Below are positions 1 to 11,577 of a stretch of DNA of 64,000 nucleotides, one piece after another. Every line of letters begins with the position of its first letter. Positions within the stretch are counted from its first letter, which is position 1. A program made the translations under genes and the position numbers. Origin of the DNA: Ursus arctos (Eukaryota; Chordata; Mammalia; Carnivora; Ursidae); contig NW_026623067.1 in NCBI RefSeq assembly GCF_023065955.2, positions 61,388,444 through 61,452,443 of the forward strand, written 5' to 3'. The notes under the pieces are model-generated. The model did not search any database, was not told the DNA's origin, and was given only the letters and a program-made list of their open reading frames with translations.

Positions 1-503
1 ATTGACAATATCTCAGTAATTGCTTTAACATTATTCTAGAGTCTAAATGCTTCTATGTTAGGATTGATAACAGTACTACTGTCTAAAGATCTTTAAACTC
101 TTTTCCAGCATTAACCCATTAATTTTCACACTTTCTCTGTGAGGCAGTAAGATATAAGTATAGTTAGTTAAATTGTCCAAATGAAAACAACAAATCAACA
201 ACAAATGAACTTGCTCAAAGTCACTCATGCAAAGAAACAGAGCTCAAAGACTGGAAACTCAACTGCATAAGTAGGAAGTGCTTTATACACTGGTGTACAC
301 AGAATGACCATCTCCATCACCAAATTTACTAGCCTTATTCCCATGTAATCAAGTCTTTCCTCATTTTTTCCCCTCCTGCTCCTCCTCTGCTGCTGATCCA
401 TCCTGGAAAGGAACTTCCTTTGACACCTGAACCCCATAACACTGCAGGTCACTTTGCTCCCTATTCCCAAACATTATGGAATACCACTATAGCTATTAAA
501 AAG
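1..503. other. Unique A+T-rich DNA with a probable MIR relic
   Basis: No gene is visible. About 100-290 resembles a plus-strand MIR. A block like the MIR 'taatcctcacaacaaccctatgaggtag' core lies near 115-150, and an 'aacttgctcaaagtcactcatg' block near 207-230 matches the MIR region before its 3' end. Reading frames here are short and match no protein I know. The MIR call is from remembered consensus and is weak. Confidence 0.45.
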
Positions 504-510
504 AGCCACT

Positions 511-717
511 AGAGGGGCGCCTGGGTGGCTCAGTCAGTTAAGCATCTGCCTTCAGCTCAGGTCATGATCCCAGGGTCCTGGGATTAAGCCCCAGGTTGGC
601 ACCCTGCTCAACAGGGAGCCTGCTTCTCCCTCTGCCTGCCGTTCGCCCTGCTTGTGCTCTGTCAAATGAATAAATAAAATCTTTAAAATATAAATAAATA
701 AATAAATAAATAAATAA
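511..717 (+). mobile_element. Carnivore tRNA-Lys SINE (SINEC/CAN-SINE)
   Basis: The tRNA-related head (ggcgcctgggtggctcag) starts about 515. It is followed by the ctcaggtcatgatcccaggg box B region, a pyrimidine-rich middle and an (aaat)n tail to 717. A 7-bp target duplication, AGCCACT, flanks it at 504-510 and 718-724. This is a non-autonomous Pol III-derived element moved by L1 enzymes, and it codes for nothing. Confidence 0.95.
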
Positions 718-839
718 AGCCACTCGTAGGTAAGTGGATTCAAATTATACTTGTGGGGATTATACTTGGTAGTATTTAACATAGCAAGACCTAACAATAG
801 TTTTTATTAAAAAAAAAAAAAGCAGAAAATTTGGTTTGA

Positions 840-1060
840 TAATGAATAGAGTTTAAATTCTGACAAATGGTTATTAAGCCATTTCTGCCACTTAGTCTAA
901 ATTAAACAATTTACCTAACCTCTTTGAATCTCAGCTTCCACACCTATAATATGGAAATGCATTTCTTTCTAAGTTTGTTAATATAATTATAAAAGATTAT
1001 ACAAAGCATGAGGATTATGAAGAATACCTGAGATGTTGTTGAAATTTAATTTAAAAAGCA
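840..1060 (-). mobile_element. MIR relic (tRNA-derived ancient SINE)
   Basis: The run 'ctgccacttag ... aatttacctaacctctttgaatctcagcttcc ... ataatatggaaatg ... gcatgaggattatgaa' follows the reverse complement of the MIR consensus (cacttactagctgtgtgacc ... cctcagtttcctcatctgtaaaatggggata). The copy is highly diverged, with no visible ends. Confidence 0.55.
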
Positions 1061-1819
1061 AACAGTTCTCAGGAGAATTGAACAAATGGAATTATTTGGA
1101 CCAAAATCCTTGGAGTCATGATATTTGACTATCTTACAGTGTCCCAAATAATTAGATAATTACTTAGTTTCCGATTTGATGTTCTTAAAGTAGATCTTAC
1201 TATATAGCCTATATACTTATTACTGTTATAAACTTATTTCTGCCCATTTATCTATACAGGAGAAAAATGGGTAGTTGTTCTAACCATTCTCCAGTGAGGA
1301 AAAAAATCACAAAATTGTACTCTCTTAGTCAACTCAAATTCTCCCTGTTTCTATATGCCCTTATTTCATTGCCCCCTACGTAAATTATAAGCCTGGTGCA
1401 ACCACAGCCTACCAAAATTCAGGACTTTGAGGTAGGGATTTTGATAAGGCAGATGGGCTAAGTGTAAAGAAAAATTAGTGAATAAAATGACAGGACATAA
1501 TCATAGCACTTGAGAACTAAAAAAGGCGTTTGTAATAATTCACTGAATCTCCTTTTCCACAGACAAGGAAATTATATTATGACCGAACCCAGAACCAGGG
1601 AACTGAAGTTGTAATCCATTACTTGTTCAATTTTATAACTTGATGTCTTTTCTTACTTCCTCACTACATAGACTCATAAAAGACCTCTAATATTAGTGCA
1701 GAAATGTTGATTACATCTGCTGTGCTGCCCAAAGGTTTATTTTCTGAAATACATCTGGTACCAAGAATTTCAGATAAGGCATCATGAGCCTTATAAGCAA
1801 TAGGCCTTCAGTGTTGAAG

Positions 1820-1910
1820 TTCTAGGGCTTCAGCTTTATTCCTGGGTCCACCTACTAGCTCAGTGACTTTGAATAAGTTACTTGGTTCCTACTAAGTTTT
1901 AGATAATTAC
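1820..1910 (-). mobile_element. MIR relic
   Basis: The stretch 'cctgggtccacctactagctcagtgactttgaataagttacttgg' tracks the antisense MIR core (ccacttactagctgtgtgaccttgggcaagttactt). Only the core is recognisable. Confidence 0.6.
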
Positions 1911-2649
1911 AAGAGTTATTCTTCCAGAAGACTCAATAGAGCTTCATGACCTACAGGTGACTAAGAACATCAGAGGTAAGGTTAGGAGGAACAGCATGCC
2001 TCAAATGCACTCAATTTCATACCAGTCTGCGTTTGAGACAAGTGAAGATGCCCACCTGGCAGATTTACAGATAGACTGCAGTTCTGCTGGGTACTGGGGC
2101 AAGAGCCATAGGAAAGAGAACTAAAAATTGGAACTTTGAGACAGCAGCTAATTACAGAGGGGAAAAAAAAATCCAAGAAAGATAGTCCCAGAGAATTCCA
2201 GAGAAAAAGGAATCTTTAAAAGACACAGAAAAAACATCCAAGAGAGGACAAAAACCACAGCACCATCAAAGTCAAGATAAGACATAACTTCCTAAAGGGT
2301 GTAACCAGAAAAATTATATGCTGGAAAAAGGTTAGGGATTTTGAGGTGTCTGACCAAAGGGTAAACATTCTGACTGGACGGAAGTCACTAGAGATTTTGA
2401 AAGTGTAGTTTCAGTAAGGCAACAAGGGAATGTATGATGTGCAGTGAAGGAGTGAAGGTGACAGATGCAGAGCACTCATTTGAGAAAAAATACACAACAA
2501 TGGCAGTAGTTACTTGGGAAATGGAAAATTAGAAAAATGGTAAACACTTTATGCCTTTGAAAAATAAAATGGAGTAATAATTTTTAGAATAATCTAAACA
2601 TTTCTCCCCTAACAGCATCAATTTTATATTTATCAGGGGGTTGGAAAGC

Positions 2650-2745
2650 ATCTCGTTTGTTATTCTGCTTTATAACTTTGATAAGAAGTAATTATATTTT
2701 GCAGATGGTAGAACAAAGGCACAGAGTTTAAGTACTTTGTGCATT
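2650..2745 (+). mobile_element. MIR relic
   Basis: The stretch 'ttttgcagatggtagaacaaaggcacagagtttaagtactttgtgc' near 2697-2742 matches the sense MIR segment 'tttacagatgaggaaactgaggcacagagaggttaagtaacttgc'. It is degenerate and short. Confidence 0.55.
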
Positions 2746-4004
2746 ACTATTACTATTTCTAGTTAGTAAGCTTTTATTGATTACCTACAATCTACAGAAA
2801 GCCACTCGAGTGCCCTGCTTATTATAGTGCCTGGTTTTATTCAGTGCTTAATAATTTTTTTAACTGAGTTGAATTAGGAATATCTGAATTTAGTGTCACT
2901 ATAACCAATATAGACCTCTGGAGTACCACGCACTTTCTTAGTTCAACAGTCTTAGAAATGATGAGAAACAGATTTGGATATACCCACATATAAACCAACA
3001 AAACAAAACAAAACAAAAAAAGAACATAAAGAATAAAGATCAAATTACAGTTAAGTAAGGACTCTGAACATTGAATATTCACTGTACTGACTGAAGATTT
3101 TAAACCCCCATTCATTTGAAGCCTAAGTGAACAAGGGGGAAAAAAGAGGATCTGAATGAACTAAGAACTTGAATTATCTAACCCTTTTATTAAAGAGCAA
3201 TATGGCATCTGATTATCTGGGGAATTCACAATTATTTCAAATTATTTTTTAAAAATTACATATTTTACTCAATGTGTTTTCTTATACTTTTTATAAATTA
3301 TATTTCACAGTTCAAAACAGCAGGATACATGTGTTCATACAAAGGGACAAAACTATCAAGTTACTCCTAAAAGAAAATGTGACAGCTTAAAAATAAATTT
3401 TTTCCTTATTATTACTCTAGAGTTTTTACATATGTCTTAGGTTAGTCCAACTCAGGCATTTTCTACCCAGCAATTCTATCATAGCAAAGAATAAGTCACT
3501 GACACAGCAGATTGGGTAGGATAGACAGTCACAGCCCAAAAGGCTCCCTTCAATCTTAAGATACATCTTAGAATTTTGTATTAACTGAACGTCCCACTCC
3601 ATAAAACATCTGTGTTTGTTTTAATATAAAACATTGCCCTAAACTCTCTACCATTTACATTCTGTTTTCCTAAATATTTAGGTAAAATCAACCCTCTTGG
3701 AAAATACACCACAATTCAGCAACAGTTTCCCAAACTCCCTTTCCCTCAGTCCTGGTTTTAGAACTACAGCTATGGGAACCCAGGTAATGAGCGGAGCACA
3801 TAAACTAACGCTTTTTGATCAAATTAAACCTTCAGGAGATGAACTGCTGAGGACGGAATAAGGAGGGAACAGGGAAAGTGAGTGGGCCAATGTAAATGAA
3901 CTCCACTGAAGAGCCCAAGTTTTCTAAACTTAACAGTAAGGATGGATTCATATTATTTTCATATGTCCCATGAAATTAAACTAAATGCCACAAGATTCCT
4001 TTAG

Positions 4005-4145
4005 TTTCTTTTATTCATTCACTCATGGATTTGTTCATTCAACAAATATGTATTACGCCCCTTTGAAGCTAGCTGTGTGCTAGGTACTCAAGATACAAAA
4101 ATGAAATAGAAAATCCCTTAGCATTCTCTAGTTTATTTTCTAGAC
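4005..4145 (+). repeat. Ancient interspersed repeat fragment (L2/MIR-like signature)
   Basis: It shows the old mammalian repeat signature 'attcattcaacaaatatgtatta...gtgtgctaggtactcaagataca'. The same signature recurs at 18255-18365 and 19745-19890. I cannot settle the family name by eye. Confidence 0.45.
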
Positions 4146-4267
4146 CCCAGTAATTTTTAAAATCTTATAACAATTTTATCCATCACGAAAACATGTAAAT
4201 TTCTTTGAACATTAAGGTGATACAGTGCCTTCCCAGGAATGTATTTTTTCTTTAAAAATTTTATTAC

Positions 4268-4452
4268 AGGGTGCTTGGGTGGCTCAGTTGGTTTAAGCAT
4301 CTGCCTTTGGCTCAGGTCATGATCTCCGGGTCCTGGGATTCAGCCCCACATTGGGCTTCCTGCTCAGGGGGAAGTCTGCTTCTCTCTCTCTCTCCCTGTG
4401 CCCCTCCCCACTGCTAGTTCTCTCTCTCTAATGAATAAAATCTTCAAAAAAA
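4268..4452 (+). mobile_element. Carnivore tRNA-Lys SINE
   Basis: The head reads gtgcttgggtggctcagttgg, followed by ctcaggtcatgatctccggg, a (tc)n tract and an aataaaatcttc tail. An imperfect target duplication of the form aaaaattt(t/a)attac lies at about 4254-4267 and 4448-4461. Divergence in the head suggests an older subfamily. Confidence 0.93.
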
Positions 4453-4722
4453 TTTAATTACCATTTCCAAACATACACTAGAGAAAATTGTATAATACAC
4501 TCTCATATAACCTATTGATCAAATTCAATAGTTTTTAACATTGGATACATGTGCTTTATCTCCTTTTTTTGTTTCTGTTAGGACAAAATTCTAAAGGAAA
4601 TTCCTGACATTATGTCTATGTCATTTCAATCCTAAATTCTTATATATGTATATGTGAAAAGTAAAGACAATTTTTTCTATCACCATAATATGGTCACACA
4701 TACACAATTAACAACGATTTCT

Positions 4723-4919
4723 TTTTTTTTTTTTTAAGATTTGTTAGTTTTAGAGAGAGAGAGAGAGCGCCTGAGCATGAGCAGGGGGAGGGGCAGAGGG
4801 GAATCTTCCCCACTGAGCACGAAAACCAATGCAGGGCTCGAACTCATGACCCTGGGAGATCGTGACCGGAGCTGAAATCAAGAGTCCCAAACTTAACGGA
4901 CTGAGCCACCCAGGTGCCT
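4723..4919 (-). mobile_element. Carnivore tRNA-Lys SINE, reverse orientation
   Basis: A T-rich run (reverse tail) at the left is followed by a (ga)n block, 'gcagggctcgaactcatgaccctgggagatcgtgacc' and the reversed head 'ctgagccacccaggtgcctc'. The flanks share an imperfect aa(c/t)gatttct-type duplication at about 4713-4722 and 4923-4933. Confidence 0.93.
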
Positions 4920-5032
4920 CAATGATGATTTCTTAATAACATCTAACATCCAATCAATATTTAAATTTCCTTATTCGTCTCAAAAAGCGTCTTTTTTACA
5001 GTTCTTCCACTCATTTAAAATATTTATTTCTA

Positions 5033-5440
5033 GGGGCACCTGGGGGGCCCTAGTTGGCCCTAGTTTGTTGAGTGTTAGACTCTTTTTTTTTTTAATATTT
5101 TTTAAAGATTTTATTTATTTATTTGACACAGAGACAGCCAGCAAGAGAGGGAACACAAGCAGGGGGAGTGGGAGAGGAAGAAGAAGGCTTCCCAGCACAG
5201 CAGGAAGCCCTATGCAGGGCTCAATCCCAGGACCCTGGGATCACGCCCCAAGCCGAAGGCAGATGCTTAACAACTGAGCCACCCAGGCACCCCAAGTGTC
5301 GGACTCTTGATTTCAGCTCAGGTCGTGATCTCAGGGTCATATGATTACCCCACGTTGGGCTCCACGCTTAGCCAGGAGTCTGCTTGAAGATTCTCTCCCT
5401 CTGCCCCCCCCCTCAAATAAATAAAACAAATCTTTAAAAA
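5033..5440 (+). mobile_element. Carnivore SINE split by a second SINE
   Basis: The head lies at 5033-5084 (ggggcacctggggggccctag...). The rest resumes at 5309 with 'gatttcagctcaggtcgtgatctcagggtcat' and ends in an ataaaacaaatctttaaaaaa tail. The interruption is a reverse-strand SINE at 5085-5294. The outer copy must therefore be the older of the two. Confidence 0.92.
5085..5294 (-). mobile_element. SINE inserted inside another SINE
   Basis: Reverse tail 'ttttttttttaatattttttaaagattttatttatttattt', then 'gcagggctcaatcccaggaccctgggatcacgcc' and the reversed head 'ctgagccacccaggcacccc'. The target duplication agtgt(t/c)(a/g)gactctt flanks it at 5071-5084 and 5295-5308, with two mismatches. The reading frames across it are repeat sequence, not a gene. 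Confidence 0.93.
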
Positions 5441-6204
5441 ATTAAAATAGTTATTTTTACTTCACTACAAAAAAGTATTCAACATTTAGATTTAGCAATA
5501 CTATTTTTCTTGCTTTTTACAACTTCTGTTCTGAACTTGTACCTTACTTACAGGGGTCTTATATGAAAGTCATTAACTTGAGGCATACCTCCCCAATCCT
5601 TATCCCAGCCTTGAGATATTTTTAACGCTTCAATGATTACTTCAGATATTCTTCCTGCTTTTTCACCCCAATACACATAAGTTATGGCTCTCTCATTACT
5701 TTCTCCAGTCTATTAAAATTACAGTAAAGTCCCATTAAAAAGACCCTTTTTATATTAGATAAAACCACATTTGCTACGTATATATGTGTGTGTGCGCATG
5801 TATATATTTATATATATCGTGGTATGTGATTCATACAGCTGTATTCATAACTCAGTAAGCCTAGATACTTTCTTCTCTGCGTCAGTGCCAAAGTGAAGAT
5901 TGAGTTCAGCTGTATTTGTAAACTTAATATGGCTCCTTTCTCGGCCAGTGCTTCTAATAGCAATCCCTTTTATGGAATCTAATTTCTTTAACTCTCAGGT
6001 TGAAACCACATCCACAGTCTCCTTCCTTTTTCACAGAGTATTTTAAACAAATAAGGAAATTTCGTCAAGATGACTAGGACACAATTGGAAAATTTGAGTC
6101 TGCTGTAAACATCTCAGAAAGGCCATTCCATAAGCCTTAGTTTAATAAAAGCCTAACTCTAGATCACCCCAGCAAAGCAGAGATACCATAATTGGGAGAA
6201 ATAA
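5441..6204. other. Unique A+T-rich DNA with a short TA/TG microsatellite
   Basis: Nothing gene-like is seen. A mixed (TA)n(TG)n tract lies at about 5777-5819. No repeat family is recognised in the remainder. Confidence 0.55.
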
Positions 6205-6860
6205 ACATTAGTGGAATAAAGGCTCTAGCAAAAATACTGTCAGATTGGATTAAAAAACAAAGCCTAACTCTATGCTATTCCAAATAGACATATGCTAAGG
6301 AAGATATAAATGTATAAAAAGTAAAATGCAAGGAAAACATATACCATACGAACACTTGCAAAGAAGCAGCTGGTGTATTTGGAGTAATATCAGGCAACAT
6401 ACTATTTAAGGCAAAAAAGCAATATTAGAAATAGGGATAATTTGTAAGAATAGAAAGCTTGACTCATATGAAAGATAAAACAATTCTAAATTTGTTGGCC
6501 TCAAATATATAAAGCAAGAGTTATAGAACTAGAGGCAAAATCATGAATAGAAATTGATAGACAACCATGAGGAGAAACTAATACATAGACCATATATATA
6601 TATAAAATTTAAATAAAAAAGAAGACACTTGACCTGACTGATATAATCAGATTATCCTACCAACTCAAATACATTTTCAAATACATATAGAACATTTTCA
6701 AAAAATTGAGCATGTGCTGCAAAGCAAGTCTCAATAAATTCAAAGAAATGAAATCACAGAGAGATGTTCTATGACTACAATATAACTAAGCTAAATGACA
6801 ATATTAAAAAAGAGATAACTTGAAAATTCCCAAGTTTTTGGAAAATAAGCAATCGACCTC
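6205..6860 (+). mobile_element. Old L1 (L1M type), endonuclease part of ORF2
   Basis: The text follows L1 ORF2 from the '...ctgtcagattggattaaaaaacaa' segment through 'atatcaggcaacatactattta', 'tcctaaatttgttgg...' and 'gctgcaaagcaagtctcaataaattcaaag' to 'cccaagtttttggaaaataa'. It is heavily mutated, with no open frame. It stops abruptly. The next L1 segment in order resumes at about 8930, so the two pieces may be one element split by 2 kb of other DNA. Confidence 0.75.
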
Positions 6861-8929
6861 TAGAAAGAGACACAATGGCAACCCTGAATCAGCAACCAAC
6901 AGTGAACTGATCAAAATGTCCCAATGCTCGCCACCTCATGTTTGGAAGCAGCTCCACAACTCTGGACCTGAATAATCCCCAGAAATATGGGACAACTGGC
7001 CAAAAGGTATCCTAAAAGGAGTATTCTGGACTGCTACCTTATATGACTAATGGATATAGAGGAGTGATCAAGTGATTAACTAAAGAAACAGAAAAGATAT
7101 CAACCTATTTGTTGTTCTGGCTGGAGAAGTGGGTCTTTCTGGTTATATCTAGTTCATCAAGCAATCAAAGATGTACGAATACGCTGTTCAGGTAGAAGAT
7201 TTGAATTCAAATTCTTATTTAGAGTTTACAGTAATAGGGTTCTCTTTTCAATAATTTTTAATTACCTGTATTCAAGGAATATAATTTATCTTTAGGATAT
7301 TTTAATTATATTTAATAAATAAAATCTAACAATGAAGAAAGGTATGATTTTCCAACTATATCACACTTACTGTATGTATGCTTTTTTATTTCAGCATTAC
7401 TGCACTGATGTGAATTACACCAACTTATAGTTTTGATATTCAAGACTCAGAGATCATGTTTGAAAAGTTACACCAAACACCCAGGTCTTTTGGATCAAGT
7501 CACTGCATAAAATGACAGAGAACCTCAAATTAACAGACAAATATACTTTAAAGGACCTTAGGATAAAAGAGTATAAAGGGAATTGGTATTTCCCTATCTA
7601 CCCTAGCCAATGTCCATTTCAACTACCTCCCTCTTCGAATTTTTGGAGCAAAAAAGGAGGAAGAGGAAGATGGAAATGCTGCTTGTCAAAAGAAGAACCA
7701 GAAAGGAGATCCCCACCTTTCCTAAAACGTGGTCAAAGCGTTCTTGCATCAGAGTCATGTGGATGCTTGTTACCAATGAAGAGCTCTAGCCTTGCCTATA
7801 AAATCTGTACCTGGAATTTCTCAGGCAGTATATGGGAATATTCATTTTTAACAGCCTTCTCAAGTGGTTAGTCTGCATGCTAATGTATAAGGACCACTGC
7901 CTACTACTCACTGCCAAGGTCGGCCTTACATATTAAAGTACTAATGCTAAAGTTATGTGATCAACAGCATTTTCAATATCATATAATTTGCTTACAAAGC
8001 CCAATAAATGGGTCTGTATTTAAGTCATTATGAATCATAGACTATAATTCTTTGCCTTTTTCTATCTCATACTTAATTTACCAGAAATGGATTTGAGTAT
8101 GAATTGGCTTTTGAAATAAATACCATGTTGTTTTAAAATACTTCCCTTCTGTTTAAACTATTAAACATATTTTAAACTATAAAAGTATGTGATAGCCTGA
8201 GGCAAATATATAAAACATCAAAAGAAACGTCAACATTGAAATCGGAACTTTATAATAAAATGATATGGAAAATCTGAATATGGTTTGTTTAGTTTAATTC
8301 TGCCAGAATTTCAGGTACTCCCTTTCATTAAGTCAGACATTAACCAAAATAGCATTTAGATCTTATTCAATTCTGACAAAAAACACTTTGGTTAAACAAA
8401 ATTGGACGATACAAGTTTAAGTAAATTTCTGCTTTAGAAAAGATAATGTTTAGTGGAAAAAATACTTTAGAAGCTATCTATGAAATATTATTAATGGAAA
8501 TATAAATGAAAACAGATAAATTAATTCATATGAAAGTCAAGTTTTTTCCTGTATAAATGATCCCTTTTCCTAATATCATTTATTTACTAACACCTTATTT
8601 TTCCAACTAAATTCTAATCATTCCTCTATTAAGGCCTTAGTTCTCATAGATACTTGGCATTAAATCTATATCATATTGTTCCCATTATTAAAGTTTTATA
8701 TTATCACAGTTATGCTAAGACAAGCCCCCCCCACCTGTTCTACTTTTTCAGAATTATTCTAGACCATGATCTCCTCATATAAGTTTCACATTCAGTTTGT
8801 TTGGGTCAATGTACAATGCTATTAAGAATTTTATTTGAACTACATTACATTTATGGGGAGTTTGACATTTAAAAAAAAAAAAAAGAAGGAAAGAAAGAAA
8901 TCTATCTCTAAGTGATGCAAGGACCAAGG
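6861..8929. other. Unassigned 2-kb block between two collinear old-L1 pieces
   Basis: I recognise no gene or repeat. About 6861-7200 is less A+T-rich than its surroundings, and 'aataaataaaatc' occurs near 7314-7326. A 119-codon frame at 7512-7871 (plus) has no recognisable domain, a biased composition and no supporting context, so I do not call it a gene. The rest is A+T-rich and includes a C run near 8726. The block could be unique DNA, an unrecognised old element or a decayed processed pseudogene. Confidence 0.4.
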
Positions 8930-9423
8930 ACAAATCATGGAAATATTTTGAACTAAAAATATGAAGTATCAAAACTCATGAAATGCAGTTTAAAGAAGTG
9001 CTTCAAAAGAAATTTTTAACATTAAATACATGTTAGAAAAGAAGTTAAACTGAAAATTAATGAGGTAAGAATTTTTCACAAGAAATTAAGGGAAGAATAG
9101 AAAATTAAAGTTAAGAGAAAAAGGAAATAAAGATTATATCAAAATTAGTAAAACAGTAAAGATTTTACAACGGAAACTCAACAAAACAAAAACTGATCCT
9201 TTGAAAACACTATCAAAATTGACAGTCCTCTAACAAGATTGATCAACGCAGATAAAGGAAGAGAGAAAGAGAAGGCACAGATTTCAACATAGTAATGCAA
9301 AAGAAGAAATAGCTATGGATATGAACCATTAAAAAGATATTAAAAGGCTATTTTAAATAAGACATAACAATAAATTTGAAATTTTAGATAAAATGGATAA
9401 TTTTTTTAAAAATACAATTTACT
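8930..9423 (+). mobile_element. Old L1 (L1M type), mid ORF2
   Basis: It follows the L1 ORF2 segment 'tatcaaaacttatgggatgcag...aaagcagtgct...' through 'aaaactgatcctttgaaaacactatcaaaattgacagtcctctaacaagattgatca' to 'taaaatggataa'. All frames are broken. It is cut off on the right by the start of the younger L1 at 9424. It may continue the piece at 6205-6860, since only about 100 bases of L1 consensus separate their ends. Confidence 0.75.
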
Positions 9424-10097
9424 AGGAGGAGTTAAGATGGCAGAGTAGTAGGGGGACCCTGGGCTTATCTTGTCCCTCGAACACAAGTGGATCAACATCA
9501 AATCATTTTGAACTAGGAAATCAATCTGAGGATTAAGAAAACAATCTACACAAATGGAAGAAGAGAACATGGCAGATGCAAGGTTTGAAGATGTGAATTG
9601 GGAGAGAGAAAAGCCATAGTGCTATGAAAGGGTGGTAATCCTTTCCATGGAACAAAGTCAGGAATAGAGGGAGAGAGAAAGTGAGAGAGCAGTGTGTCAG
9701 GTTTGCACAAGATGCCATGGTGTAGAGATCCCCTGGGTTGCACAGGGAGAGAATGTTCCCCTTCCTGGAGTGCATGTGAAGGAGGGTATTTTGCCTCTCC
9801 AAGGACAAAAGACCTCCCAGGTCTGAGAAGCTATTTAACAGCTGGAAACAGAGGCACACACAGAGCATGGATAATCTGGTTGCAGCTTTTTGCTGTGTTT
9901 CAACATAGACTCTGGGCACTCCTGCAGGCATGAGACTGCTTTTCTGAGACAGAAAGGTGCTGGGCACAGTGCTTTGAGGCTCTCCGCCAGGGCAAGGGAG
10001 TGGGTCTGAGTCCTATGGGTACTTTTAAGATTTGTTGTTTTGAATCCCAGCCATTGTCCAGAAATAAAACACAGGAGAACTGTGGCACTGAGCATAC

Positions 10098-11129
10098 CAA
10101 TGGCTAAGCAAAGACATGGGGAGAACAGGGATCTGACAAAAGCCTAGGACACAGAAGAGAAGATCATTCACTTTTCAGTGAGGGCCTCCTGAACAGCTGC
10201 AGTTTCAAGTTCCCCACCCCAGGGATGAGAGGGTGGGGTGATGCCATCTTCTACCCCCCAACCACCCCCAAAATAGATCAAGAAGAAATCACAGCCAGGG
10301 ATTTACTCAAAACAAATATAAGCAATATATCTGAACAAGAATTTGGAACAACAGTCATAAGAATACTAGGTGGGCTTGAAAGAAGCATAGAAGACACAAG
10401 AGAAACCCTTGCTACAGAGATGAAAGACCTAATCTGGTCAGGCTGAAATAAAAAATGCTTAACTGAGATGCAGAACCAACTGGATGCAATCACAACGAGG
10501 AAGGAAGCAGCAGAGGAACAAATAGGTGATATAGAAGACAAAATCATGGAAAATAAAGAAGCAGAAAAGAAGAGGGAAAGGAAACTAGCAGATCACAAAC
10601 ACAGACTTAGGGAACTCAGCGATTCCACGAAGCATGATAATACCCATTTCATAGGAATCCCAGAAGAAGAGCAAGAAAAAGGGGCAGAAAGTCTATCTGA
10701 ACAAATTACAGCTGAGAACTTCCCTAAACTGGGGAAGAAAACAGGTATGCAAGTCCAAGAGGCACAGAGAAGTCCCCTCAAAATCAACAAAAACAGGTCA
10801 ATACCAAGACATATCACAGTGAAACCTGCAAAATACAAAGATAAAGAGAGAATTCTGAAATCAGCTAGGGACAAAAGGTCCTTAAACCTACAAGGGTAGA
10901 CACAAGGTTAGCAGCAGACCTGCACACAGAAATCTGTCAGGCCAGAAAAGTGTGGCATGATATATTCAACATGCTAAATGGGAAACATATGCAGCCAAAA
11001 ATACTATACCCAACAAGGCTGTCATTCAGAATAAAAGGAGAGATAAAGAGTTTCCAAGACAAGCAAAAACTAAAGGAGTTCATGAACACCAAATTAGCTC
11101 CACAAGAAATATTAAAGGAGATCCTTTGA
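10098..11129 (+). pseudogene. L1 ORF1 (RNA-binding chaperone) relic
   Basis: ORF1p is the trimeric nucleic-acid chaperone that coats L1 RNA in the cytoplasm. Here one frame runs from 10225 to 10899, interrupted by a single TGA at 10444-10446. The lysine/glutamate-rich helical stretch (about 10480-10620) fits the coiled coil. The segment with 'THFIGIPEEEQEKGAESL' (about 10640-10700) is the start of the RRM-like domain. The part with 'SPLKINKNRSIPRHITVKPAKYKDKERILK' belongs to the C-terminal domain. After 10899 a frameshift occurs, and homologous sequence continues to a TGA at 11127-11129. The original start is unclear; an ATG at 10098 begins a short frame stopped after about 15 codons. It lies upstream of ORF2 in the usual order. 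Clearly non-functional. Confidence 0.85.
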
Positions 11130-11392
11130 GCGGGAAAGAAGAACCACAACCAACAAAGACTAGAAAGGAACAGACACAATCTATAGGAACAGTGACTTTA
11201 CAGGTAATACAATGACATTAAATTCATATCTATCAATAATTACTCTGAATGTAAATGGACTAAATGCTCCAATCAAAAGACACAGAATATCAAAATGGAT
11301 TAAAAAAAAAAAACAAGACCCACTAGATATGCTACTTACAGGAGACTCATTTTAGACCCAAAGACATCTTCAGATTTTAAGTGAGGGCGAGG

Positions 11393-11577
11393 AGGGACAC
11401 CTGGGTGGCTCAGCTGGTTAAGTGTCTGCCTTCGGCTCAGGTCATGATCCCAGGGTCCTAGGATCAAGTCCCACAATGGGCTCCTTATGGGGAGCCTGCT
11501 TCTCTATCTGCCTGCTACTCTCCCTGCTGTGCACTCTCTTTCTCTGATGAATAAATAAGTAAAAACCATTTTTAAAA
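11393..11577 (+). mobile_element. Carnivore SINE inside L1 ORF2
   Basis: The head reads ggacacctgggtggctcagctgg and the tail ataaataagtaaaaaccatttttaaaa. The target duplication aagtgaggg(c/g)gag flanks it at 11379-11391 and 11578-11590. The host L1 sequence resumes in register after the second copy. Confidence 0.95.

Larger units (their letters stand above)
725..4267. other. Mostly unique DNA with scattered MIR relics
   Basis: No gene or young repeat is seen. Old fragments are listed separately at 840-1060, 1820-1910, 2650-2745 and 4005-4145. A short A-rich (AAAAC)n patch lies at about 2998-3020. Reading frames on both strands are short, in low-complexity sequence, and unrecognised. Confidence 0.6.

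Noticed and set aside
6861..7200. Candidate processed pseudogene
   Set aside because: I could not match any translated frame to a known protein, and there is no clear poly(A) tail or target duplication. It is kept as unassigned sequence and listed only as a question.
7512..7871. 119-codon plus-strand frame
   Set aside because: No recognisable domain, no splice or promoter context, biased composition, and isolated in non-coding DNA. Probably chance.
10225..10899. Possible intact L1 ORF1
   Set aside because: An in-frame TGA at 10444-10446 and a frameshift after 10899 break it.
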